A stretch of 11,209 bases of DNA from Amoebophrya sp. AT5.2 (lineage: Eukaryota > Sar > Dinophyceae > Syndiniales > Amoebophryaceae), in the NCBI GenBank assembly GCA_005223375.1, contig RXOD01006124.1:1-11209 (forward strand), given 5' to 3'. A program made the translations under genes and the position numbers. Positions 1 through 7,000 of the stretch are shown one piece after another; within the stretch, counting starts at the first letter, position 1, and each line of letters opens with the position of its first letter. Below the pieces are notes generated by a model. The model had not been told where the DNA came from. It saw only the letters and a list, made by a program, of their open reading frames with translations, and searched no databases.

Positions 1-20
1 GGATTTTTTCAACCTCTAAG

Positions 21-87
21 AAGTAGTGCGACTGCTGCTCTGTGACGAACGCTGTGTTGGATGCTCGGTTTATGAACCGTCCAGCTG
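21..87 (+). pseudogene. Duplicated ankyrin exon fragment with left end of the introner-like element
   Basis: This 67-base segment matches 472-538 with three mismatches (positions 31, 49 and 52 against 482, 500 and 503). It encodes the same ankyrin helix end (VVRLLLCDERCVGCSV) and then the same 17-base terminal repeat, TATGAACCGTCCAGCTG (71-87). It is preceded by a T-rich tract ending in AAG (4-20), which looks like a 3' splice acceptor. Similarity to the second copy stops abruptly at the inner edge of the terminal repeat. No matching right-hand repeat follows it before the second copy. It could be an exon of a tandem ankyrin repeat, an alternative exon or a dead duplicate; I treat it as a fragment. 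Confidence 0.5.
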
Positions 88-356
88 CTACTCCAGAAAC
101 CGAAATAAGCGCCACCCCCCGAAATAAGCTCCTCGCCGTTAAACGATGGCGATGGCTCGCTTCGAGTCGGGTGAGGGTTCGCCACCCTTCGATTTGAGGT
201 CGCGTCAAGTCGAAGCGTGCGTAGCCCTCTCCTCAAGTCAGTCGTGGAGATCACTCAACCTGCTAAAGGTTTTTGTTTGTTTCTTGTTGCAGGAGCGGGT
301 CCGCGCCTGCGGTGAGGGCTAATCCCACTTCGACTTGTTCTTGGGGTGAGAATTAG
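88..356. other. Non-coding stretch between the two ankyrin exon copies
   Basis: I see no gene here. CGAAATAAGC occurs twice close together (about 102-129). A tract rich in T and G runs from about 269 and ends in TTGTTGCAG at 293, which would make a good 3' splice acceptor. The plus frame that later encodes the ankyrin repeat has a TAG at 354-356, so the coding exon must begin downstream of that. The stretch is best read as intron or a remnant of an element. Confidence 0.35.
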
Positions 357-870
357 CTCAACTGTGACACCGATGCGCGACGGCGACCACGATGGACGAG
401 TGGTGAGCCCGCCAGACATTTATTCGCAAGAAATCGGAGCTTGCGGATAAATGCAGTTGGAGGCCACACGGAAGTAGTGCGGCTGCTGCTCTGTGACGAG
501 CGGTGTGTTGGATGCTCGGTTTATGAACCGTCCAGCTGTTGATCTGTCTGGTCTTGAGAGTCAGACCCACACCCGTCACCCCCATCATGAAGCATCTCTG
601 ATAGCCGCCCGGGCGTTTCATCGACCCGGGCAGACTCAGAGCGCTGGCCATCTTAGCAGCTGGACGGTTCATACGGTCGACTGCCGCTCCACGTCGGACG
701 AGACGCCGCTGATCATGGCCGCGCGGGGGCGAAAGGCGGAGGTGTGCAGACTGTTGCTGGAGAGAGGGGCCGACGTGGACGCGAAAACCAACTACAAGGG
801 GAATTTGGCGCGGACAGCGCGGAGCTACCTGGCAGAAGCGGGACTGGAAGGCCTGCTGGTGGAGCAGTAG
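357..870 (+). CDS. Ankyrin-repeat protein, C-terminal part (two exons, 357-520 and 678-870)
   Basis: Ankyrin repeats are about 33-residue helix-loop-helix units that bind other proteins; no specific partner can be inferred here. The first exon encodes GGHTEVVRLLLCDERC (from 459), the second helix of one repeat. The second exon encodes SDETPLIMAARGRKAEVC and then RLLLERGADVDAKTNYKGN, a nearly canonical full repeat, followed by a C-terminal cap-like helix (ARSYLAEAGLEGLLVEQ) and a TAG at 868-870. The two parts are in different frames. Removing 521-677 joins them as GCSV-DCRS in one frame and leaves a 118-residue tail from position 357. The true start of the first exon is uncertain: the frame is open from 357, but ankyrin similarity is visible only from about 453. 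The loop between the two helices is about four residues longer than usual after joining. The 5' part of the gene lies outside the window or in unrecognised exons. Confidence 0.6.
521..677. mobile_element. Introner-like element (intron with terminal inverted repeats and target duplication)
   Basis: A perfect 17-bp inverted repeat bounds this segment: TATGAACCGTCCAGCTG at 522-538 and its reverse complement at 657-673. CGGT lies just outside both ends (517-520 and 674-677), as expected for a 4-bp target-site duplication, with one extra T at 521. Removing one target copy plus the element (157 bases, not a multiple of three) restores the ankyrin frame. This layout matches introners: short non-autonomous DNA transposons whose insertions are spliced out as introns. 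The intron ends are not simple GT-AG at these exact positions, and non-canonical splice sites are known for such introns in Amoebophrya. Inside, GCCCGGG and CCCGGGC (about 607-631) form a 7-bp hairpin. No transposase is encoded. Confidence 0.6.
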
Positions 871-1590
871 CCGAAGGCTTGTAGTTTGACAATTGTATTT
901 TGTGTCGTGGTCGTTTTCTCGATGGCAGACGGATCTGCAAAATCCTCGCAGCCGGCGTGAGGTTCACCACGCGGGAACTACGGGCGGGTCTTTCGTACTT
1001 CTTGTTCTTGAATGGTGGCACCAGGCATAGATCATCAACAGCCGACAAAATGCGTTTTTCCGTTTCGGTGGTACAGAGTTGTGTGTGATCGCTCTTACCC
1101 GCTTTTCTCGTGCGTTCGTGGTCTTCGATAATATCTAGCGTGGCAATGGCATTTTGATTTATTTTCTGTTCCTCTACTCGCGTATAAGCAACAACGCAGA
1201 ATATACTTTTCGCAATTTGTTTCCTTTTCTTGCGGCATGGCTCGATCGGTGTCGTCCTCTTCGGTTGATCGGTTGCTTCGGACCCGTAGAGCGGCTCCTT
1301 GAAGTAGTACCTCATCGATTTGTTCTTCGGGCATGAGGGCCTCCTCCGACGTTGCCGGCGCCGTCCACCGGCGTGTGCTCTCCTCCTCCTCCTCCAGACA
1401 ACTGCTTTCCTGGACATCCTCCTCATCCTCGGCTTCCTCCCCGGCTTCATCCTCGGCTTCGTCCCCGAGACACCTACTGCTACGTCGTCGCCACTTCTCC
1501 TCCGCCGGCGGCAAGGAGATTCTGACCGGAGCGGATGCGCGAGCGCGGCTGCTTGCCGGCTGGGATGTTTAAGGGTGCAAAAAATTTGAC
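871..1590. other. No supported gene; weak open frames on both strands
   Basis: This stretch follows the ankyrin stop codon. A minus-strand frame of 298 codons (713-1609) and a minus-strand frame of 139 codons (1095-1514) both cross it, together with shorter plus frames. The 298-codon frame is arginine-rich and runs antisense through the ankyrin exon. The 139-codon frame owes its acidic stretch to the TCC-rich repeat read backwards. Neither resembles a protein family I know. The minus-strand segment covering about 1060-1340 has a fairly protein-like composition, so an exon of an unknown gene there is possible but unproven. Confidence 0.3.
1375..1472. repeat. TCC/CTCGGCTTC simple-sequence tract
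   Basis: Runs of TCC triplets (about 1381-1395 and 1417-1428) are followed by three near copies of CGGCTTC-N-TCC (about 1430-1471). Depending on frame and strand, this reads as polyserine, a leucine/phenylalanine-rich stretch, or a Glu/Asp-rich stretch on the minus strand. That explains the open frames on both strands without invoking a gene. Confidence 0.6.
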
Positions 1591-1593
1591 TTT

Positions 1594-1630
1594 GACGCGG
1601 TGACCGCAACGTTGGGCCCGAAGGGCCGGA
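1594..1630 (+). pseudogene. Hsp60/GroEL fragment A
   Basis: The plus frame reads [13 protein letters not shown], the start of the strongly conserved chaperonin motif that precedes the ATP-binding residues in Hsp60/GroEL proteins. The 37 bases match 1845-1881 (fragment B) with four mismatches. Coding similarity is lost on both sides, so this is a partial duplicate, not a gene. Just downstream lies a 12-bp perfect palindrome, AGGAGTACTCCT (1636-1647). Confidence 0.7.
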
Positions 1631-1832
1631 AGTCTAGGAGTACTCCTCTACCCGTAACCCGATCGATCCGGTCTAGTCTCAGTCGAGTATCAGTTTTGTC
1701 GGCGACGGCGTCGGCCAGGAGTCTTCTCGAGGAGAGATGCGGAGGGCTACTTTGTTCTGTCTTCCGGTTCAGGGAGGCCGCCCCCTCGGATACATAATGT
1801 ATCGCGTCACTCACTATTTTTTCTTCCTCTAA
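1631..1832. other. Spacer between Hsp60 fragments A and B, ending in an acceptor-like tract
   Basis: There is no recognisable protein. The last 25 bases are T-rich (TATTTTTTCTTCCTCTAAG, ending at 1833) and look like a polypyrimidine tract with a 3' splice AG directly before fragment B. The spacer is therefore plausibly an intron, or was one before the duplication. Confidence 0.35.
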
Positions 1833-1967
1833 GATGAGCTCGCCGACGCGGTGACCGCAACGCTGGGGCCGAAGGGAAGGAACGTGGTGATCGAGCAGAT
1901 CTACGGCCCGCCCAAAATCACCAAGGACGGCGTCACGGTGGCTAGGACCACGAGGAGCAGATCGATG
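1833..1967 (+). pseudogene. Hsp60/GroEL fragment B, shaped like an exon
   Basis: The frame starting at 1833 reads [16 protein letters not shown] and then [21 protein letters not shown], matching the N-terminal apical/equatorial junction of group I chaperonins (Hsp60/GroEL, which folds proteins in mitochondria, plastids and bacteria). The GPKGR and KDGVTVA blocks belong to the nucleotide-binding region. Similarity ends after TVA: the family normally continues with a K and an acidic helix, but here RTTRSRSM follows. The segment is bounded by an acceptor-like T-rich tract with AAG on the left and a GTAAGAAAG donor-like sequence at 1968 on the right, as a real exon would be. No upstream or downstream Hsp60 exons are visible within the window, so a fragment or pseudogene is more likely than a working gene. 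Confidence 0.7.
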
Positions 1968-2008
1968 GTAAGAAAGCAACCACCACGGGATACGGGGAGG
2001 GGGGGGGC
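1891..2008 (+). repeat. Local duplication, copy 1 (partner 2347-2495)
   Basis: Bases 1891-1944 are identical to 2347-2400, and 1947-1977 are identical to 2418-2448. The second copy has 15 extra bases between these blocks. After the donor-like GTAAGAAAGC both copies carry a CGGGATACGGGGA block running into nine G residues (2000-2008 here, 2487-2495 there). The duplication therefore covers part of an exon, the donor site and the start of the following non-coding sequence. Confidence 0.8.
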
Positions 2009-2150
2009 ACCGTAAGGCTGAGCGAACGCCGTATAGCTCCCTACCCCTTTCCCGAAGTTCCCGGCCCCCTCTTTATAGGCGCCACACTCTTGGCTGCGTG
2101 ATGCGTGACGCGTCACGCTTCCTCCGCCCATGCGAGCGTGCTGCTATCGT
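2009..2150. other. Non-coding spacer with a 16-bp palindrome
   Basis: I see no coding similarity. A perfect palindrome, GCGTGACGCGTCACGC, lies at 2103-2118. It could be a dimeric factor binding site or chance. Confidence 0.4.
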
Positions 2151-2156
2151 AGCTGT

Positions 2157-2285
2157 GCTTCTGCCGATGCACTCGTCGCTGCTTCTTCCAAACAGAAGCT
2201 TCTGCTTCTCAGAAACGAAAGCTTCTCCTCCTCAGAAGCAGATGCTCCTGCTCCCTTCAGAACAGATGCTTCCTGCTGTAATCGA
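2157..2285. repeat. GCTTCTG / CAGAAGC interspersed low-complexity tract
   Basis: Short motifs of the type GCTTCTGC, CAGAAGC and CAGATGCT recur in both orientations, including a perfect 12-bp palindrome, CAGAAGCTTCTG, at 2193-2204. Several of these can pair with one another. Open frames here arise from the repeat and do not resemble a protein family. Confidence 0.5.
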
Positions 2286-2304
2286 GAACAAGCTCCTTCT
2301 GCCT

Positions 2305-2380
2305 TTGGTGATTTTGGGCGGGCCGTAGATCTGCTGATCGAAGTTATCGAGCAGATCTACGGCCCGCCCAAAATCACCAA
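2305..2380. repeat. Perfect 31-bp inverted repeat with 14-base loop (Hsp60-derived)
   Basis: Bases 2305-2335 are the exact reverse complement of 2350-2380, leaving a 14-base spacer (2336-2349). The right arm is part of Hsp60 fragment C and encodes [10 protein letters not shown]. The left arm is the same stretch copied backwards. A transcript of this region would form a long stable hairpin. Confidence 0.9.
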
Positions 2381-2438
2381 GGACGGCGTCACGGTGGCTA
2401 AGAAGGAGGATAGAATCACCACGAGGAGCAGATCGATG
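2343..2438 (+). pseudogene. Hsp60/GroEL fragment C
   Basis: The frame reads [20 protein letters not shown] from 2343 to 2402, then KEDRITTRSRSM up to a GTAAGAAAGC donor-like site at 2439. Compared with fragment B it keeps the conserved lysine after TVA and has five extra codons, so it may be closer to the ancestral sequence. The left part of the exon (the GPKGRN region) is missing and replaced by the inverted arm. It is a broken copy. Confidence 0.7.
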
Positions 2439-2448
2439 GTAAGAAAGC

Positions 2449-2645
2449 GGCCAACAATTTCCGGACCGTTTCCCGGGATACGGGGAGGGGGGGGGCGCCA
2501 GGCATGGCGGCGGGACCGTTGCCTATAGGCGGGGGGCCGCTGTCGGCGGCTGTGCTCCGATGCCTACGATCCGCCTCGACTCGCATCGGAGAGGCCAATC
2601 CCGAGGCCAATCCCGTAGCCATTTTGGCTCAAGGCCTTGGGATGC
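2449..2645. other. GC-rich spacer with short direct repeats
   Basis: No gene is recognisable. The G-run at 2482-2495 is shared with the copy at 1995-2008. GAGGCCAATCCC appears twice close together (about 2591-2614). Confidence 0.35.
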
Positions 2646-3188
2646 GTGCCCCTTGGCCTATGGCTTCGAGTTGAGCCCGATTGCAACGCTCCAGGAAACC
2701 GGTAAGTAGAATAACTGATTTATTACATCAAGCTTTAACGCCCAGAAGAAAACAAATTCCCAGAACTTTTGGGATTGAGTAGGGGGCAAAAAGTAGAGAA
2801 TTTCACAAGACGACGCCGCATAATAACGACAAGATCTTAGAAGCAAGAAAACGTTGTAGACTAATTAGAACTGGAATATTATTGATATACTAGAAATAGA
2901 GACGACGACACTTCGAGTGTATCTGACAAATCCTCTTCTTCCGTTGGATCTACTGCGTTGATAAAAATGATTGATCCTTGCGCGACAAGGCCGAGATCGT
3001 GATCTTTCTTTTCTCATTGGTTCCTTGTGCACGACTGATCCGCGTCTGTTAGGGTAGATAATAAGAACTTCGGGCGCTTGCCCTGACCCTCGGGTCGGGG
3101 ACAGCTAAGTTATTGCCAGTCTAGCAGTTAAAGCACGAAAACGAACTAAAAACAGGCTACGGTAAATCAAGACAGATAGCTTTACCAA
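2646..3188. other. AT-rich intergenic stretch without a supported gene
   Basis: Base composition shifts to AT-rich at about 2690. I find no protein similarity, no tRNA cloverleaf and no rRNA. A GC-rich hairpin (about 3081-3100, CCCTGACC pairing with GGTCGGGG across a very short loop) stands out from the AT-rich background and might be a structured RNA element. I cannot name it. Confidence 0.4.
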
Positions 3189-3274
3189 ATGAAAGACAGA
3201 ATGATTAGTTTTGTAGCGCAGAATAACGATGACGGAATTTTTTCAGACTTAGAATCGGGCATTACGTACGTTGG

Positions 3275-3496
3275 ATGGAATTTACGCATGCGCTTGATGG
3301 AAGAAACTTAGAGCTAGTAGAGCGTGAAGGACGCATTTTTGATTTCGTAGAAGATTGCGCGGACATCGACACATACAACCATCGGGCGGAGCAACGTGAG
3401 TTGAAGAGGATAAGAAAAATCAATCTACAACTTTTTCCCGACCAAGAAATAGAGGAACTAGAGGCAAAAAGAAGACGCACGGAACAGAAACATTGA
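3275..3496 (+). CDS. Small charged hypothetical protein (73 aa)
   Basis: I do not recognise this frame. It starts with ATG (MEFTHALDGRNLELVEREGR) and ends in a TGA. It is rich in Glu, Arg, Asp and Lys, and its second half (QRELKRIRKINLQLFPDQEI, then EELEAKRRRTEQKH) could form an amphipathic or coiled-coil helix with a basic end. The frame stays open upstream to 3233, across a TTTTTTCAG acceptor-like sequence at 3238-3246, so it may be an exon rather than a complete gene. Another frame from ATG 3189 to TAG 3311 overlaps its start. It is as AT-rich as the surrounding sequence and unlike the retrotransposon downstream. Chance is a real alternative. Confidence 0.25.
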   Translation: MEFTHALDGRNLELVEREGRIFDFVEDCADIDTYNHRAEQRELKRIRKINLQLFPDQEIEELEAKRRRTEQKH

Positions 3497-3558
3497 AAAG
3501 CACGCTCCAAAATACTTCGAGATAGATAGCCTTAAATGAACTGGTTTTATTACTTTTG

Positions 3559-3825
3559 ATGTCGAAGAACTTTAGAGAAGGAGACGATATAAGTTGGGCG
3601 ATTAGTTCGGGATACAGCGCAGGACTAAGACGTAGAGGCAAGGTTTTAGAAGTACCAAAGCAAGGGTAGTTGATCAAAGTGCGGTTCGTACAATACTCAA
3701 ATTTTAGAACTAGAGTCTACCCTCCGTCCATCGACATCTGGATACACTTCGTGGACACTGACGCACGAAGGGAAGTAAAGGTCGTTGAACCGGAAGCAGA
3801 GCCGGAACCGACCACAGGACATTGA
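3559..3825 (+). pseudogene. Hypothetical frame with one internal TAG, SH3-like start
   Basis: From ATG 3559 the frame reads GDDISWAISSGYSAGLRRRG and then KVLEV, meets TAG at 3667-3669, and continues in the same frame as LIKVRFVQYSNFRTRVYPPS with a Glu/Pro-rich tail to TGA at 3823-3825. The GD-I-W...GK-V-EV pattern is reminiscent of small Tudor/SH3-like beta barrels, and the part after the TAG continues as a plausible beta strand (KVRFVQYS). The same frame on both sides of one stop suggests a recently broken gene, an intron spanning the TAG, or readthrough. Family assignment is weak. Confidence 0.25.
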
Positions 3826-4079
3826 TTTACTTTACTTTCATTTTACTTTCATTTCTTGCATGAACAACTCGACCAACGTAAACTACCTCGTAAAATAATA
3901 AGCGGCGTCGTCCTAATTGTAAAAACGAAATCGCATTTAGCCCCTAACGCAACGAAACCAGAAATTAAGGAAAAAGTCTTGGTTGAAACCCACGGCCTGC
4001 CGCGTGGTGAAACCTAACACGCTCCGAGTGTAACGCCGCACCTCTATCGATCAGAACACTCCCAACCACAAGCAAGACA
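3826..4079 (+). other. Probable 5' leader of the LINE element
   Basis: This stretch lies between the last weak frame and the start codon of the long retrotransposon frame. It begins with a tandem TTTACTTTCATT-type repeat (about 3827-3853). The frame of the retrotransposon is closed by a TGA at 4008-4010. The exact 5' end of the element and any promoter in the leader cannot be seen from one copy. Confidence 0.35.
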
Positions 4080-7000
4080 ATGCCGCCGAAACCGAAGAAC
4101 AACGGCCCAAGCGCCAGCTCCATCAGTGGAGGTGGAACAGAAGCTCCGCCAGCAAAAAAGCAGAAACAAACTTCGATGCCGCCACCGGTGCGTCCGCCGC
4201 AACGGATGCTCCAAGGGCAGGCTGTGGCGCGTTCGTCGATCGTGCAGCAAGCAGATACAAGTCGTGGGAGCAAGCAGAAGCACAGCCTTCGCTCGCAAGG
4301 GGGATCAACAGTGAAGACGCCGCTGCTGGACGAGGCGGACGACGACGAGAAAGCAGGCAAGACGCATCTGGCACTCGATGACTACAAGTCGCCGCCGGGT
4401 CTACAACATCCAAATGCAGCCACAGGGGGTGGAGGTGGAATAGGAAAAAGGAAGCCACAGCGGGAGTTCAAATTTGCGCCGAAGGAGGGAGCATTGCTAA
4501 GCGAGCACTTCATGCTGATGGCCGGCATAATGGTGACGCGGGGAAAAAACAGGTGCACCACCATTGACAAGAGTGATTTTAATCACATTGCCGCCGTCAT
4601 AATCAAAGAGGTGCGAAGCACAATGGAGGAGGAGGGCACAATCGTCAGCGAGGAGAAAATGACAGAACTCGAAAAGAACGTGGCCGAGGCAAGAGCAGCT
4701 GCACGCGACGCCTTCCAAAACAATCTTCCGCCCGAGGTCAGAATCCCGCGCCAGCAAAAAGAAAGAGACGCTGAAGCAGCAAGGTGGGGAAAAATGACGG
4801 CTAGCGACCCGTTGTTCACGGAGGTTGGAACAAACATCGGGATTGCGCTCGCTATAGCAGGGGAGGCGCTGGCGGAGGAACTAATTGAAAAAAGAGAAAG
4901 GGACTACGCAATACTCGAGTTTGGCGAACGCGAGGCGGTGTTTACTCCGCATGAGGAACATCGGGTGATGGTACATTATGCCCGAGCGGCGGAGGCCATC
5001 GAGCTCACGACCCGGCTGAGGATCAAACAGGGGAACTTCGATTTCGCGGCGAGAGTCTTCTTCCACCTCGAAGAAACAGCGGCAAGCCTGATGCTTGGCC
5101 AACAGCATGCATTCGATGAGAAACAGCCGCTGGACGAACAGGATTGCAGGAAATTTGCTCACTTGTTGCTGTTCAGGATGACGACCTGGGACGGGCTGGC
5201 CGACGGACGCAGAGTCTCGATGTGGCTAGTAGCGCACGAGGTGATATCGGAACCGACGAGAAACCCGGGACACAGCCTTCCCTACTCGCGGATCGAGGTC
5301 GTGAAGATGTTGTGCCAGGCTCTGACTGAGCCGCCGAGGCGTGGTACAGATGTCATCCTCAGCAGCAAGCCTGGCGAAATCGACGAGACAATTCTGGCGA
5401 AAATGTTTTTTGAAGAAGACGCACTGCATGAGCCGGGCACTGTAAGGTTTGGCGCGGACATCAAAATGCTCGAAGGGAGTGGCGCTGACAGTGAAGATGA
5501 GGATGTCCAAGGCGAAGATGCGGCCCAAGGCGAAGGCACGGCAACAGCGATGCAAGTCGGAGGCAATCTTGAAAATTACAAGATTGGGGAGGGAATAAGA
5601 ATCAGCGGGCCCATTCCGATCCAAAGGGAAAACGAAAGGCCGTTTCGGACGCAACTCGGGGCGAGAGTGAGGATCGAATACGTCTCGGGGACGACCGGTG
5701 CTCTCGTTTTGCCGGATGACATCGTCATCGAGCAATACCTCTACCCGACGATGGTAGGGACGCACGGGGTCGACGGGCGAATTGTGCTGACACCCACCTA
5801 CTACCTACCGCAGGGCTCCCACATAATGAGGGTCAGAAACATAAGCAGTGCTGGCAATCCGACGACGGACAAGCGGAAGATGCTACATCTCGAGCCGGGC
5901 GCTGCGGACGGCCTGTTCAGCGAACTTACGTCGGATGAGGATTTGTCCTGCTTCAGCGTCATTTTGCAGGGGGCTGACTCGCTCGTGCAAAATGCGCAGC
6001 CGGGGGAATATTGCATTGGTAATCTTCTGTGGCGCCGCATCTACAAAAGCGGGAAGCACGCACTGTCCACGACCCTGAGCCTGCTCCGAAAGACGATTGG
6101 CGGCCCGAGATCCTTTTGCTTGCATGAGGACACAACAACCCCGGCACGGCCTCCGGATGTTGAGCCACAAGGCGACAGCGCGGGGGGGCTCGCGGCGCTT
6201 GGGATACGATCGCGTGAGGAGTTGGAAAACATCATCGTAGCGAAGTGCCAGAGCACGATGGCGCCGGTCATTCGGGACGTCGAACAACTGAAGGACGGTA
6301 TGCAGGGCTTGGCCGAGCGCCATGAACGCCTCGAGCAAAAACAGGATCAACAGTTCGCAGCAGTAAACGCGAAGTTCGACGATCTGAAAGAGCATTCGAC
6401 GGCGGAAGCAAAGAAGAACAACTCGGAAATCCTCGGCGGGGTTGAGCGCATGCTGAAGAGCCTCAACATCTCCGGTCCGACCGAGTCGGGACCTACAAAT
6501 GCAGAGATCATCGCTTCCAGGGCTTTCAAAAGGGCCACCCGAAACTCGCCGAAGGAGTGGACCGGAGCGCACCTCGCGGGTCTGGTCACGCCCACCGACG
6601 CGGAGGGGCCGGCCATCCACTGGGCCAACGAAAAGTGCGGCACATTCCACATAAATAAAGAAGGGCAGATAACCAAGTTCGAAGAAAACGATGACCAGAC
6701 TGACAGCGAAGATGAGGAGCAGACGAAAAAGCCGTCGGTTCCAGGCGAGGAAAAGCCCGGAGGTGCTGGAGGGGACTTGCCCAGTGGCCCAAGTGGACCG
6801 GTCGGTGCCTACACGGGATACGGAGGACAGCTTGCTGTTGTCGGTCTTGAGGCGGGCGCCCCCGCCAGCAGGCTCGATCAGGAACATGAACCTGGGCTTG
6901 ATGAGCACGGCAATGCGGAGATGCAGCCGGCCTCGCAGCCCAACGGAACTGCGGAAATGCAGCTGGCCTCGCAGCCCAACGGGCTCCCGACATCGACACA

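Noticed and set aside
1320..1589. Plus-strand frame with leucine/phenylalanine-rich, membrane-like stretch
   Set aside because: The hydrophobic run is the TCC/CTC repeat in one reading frame; the other frames give polyserine and polyacidic runs, which is typical of simple sequence.
713..1609. Minus-strand open frame of 298 codons
   Set aside because: It runs antisense through the ankyrin exon, is full of Arg runs from the simple repeat and matches no family I know. A small exon within it cannot be excluded but is not supported.
3061..3130. Possible small structured RNA (tRNA or snRNA)
   Set aside because: There is a GC-rich hairpin, but I could not build a cloverleaf or find snRNA consensus blocks.
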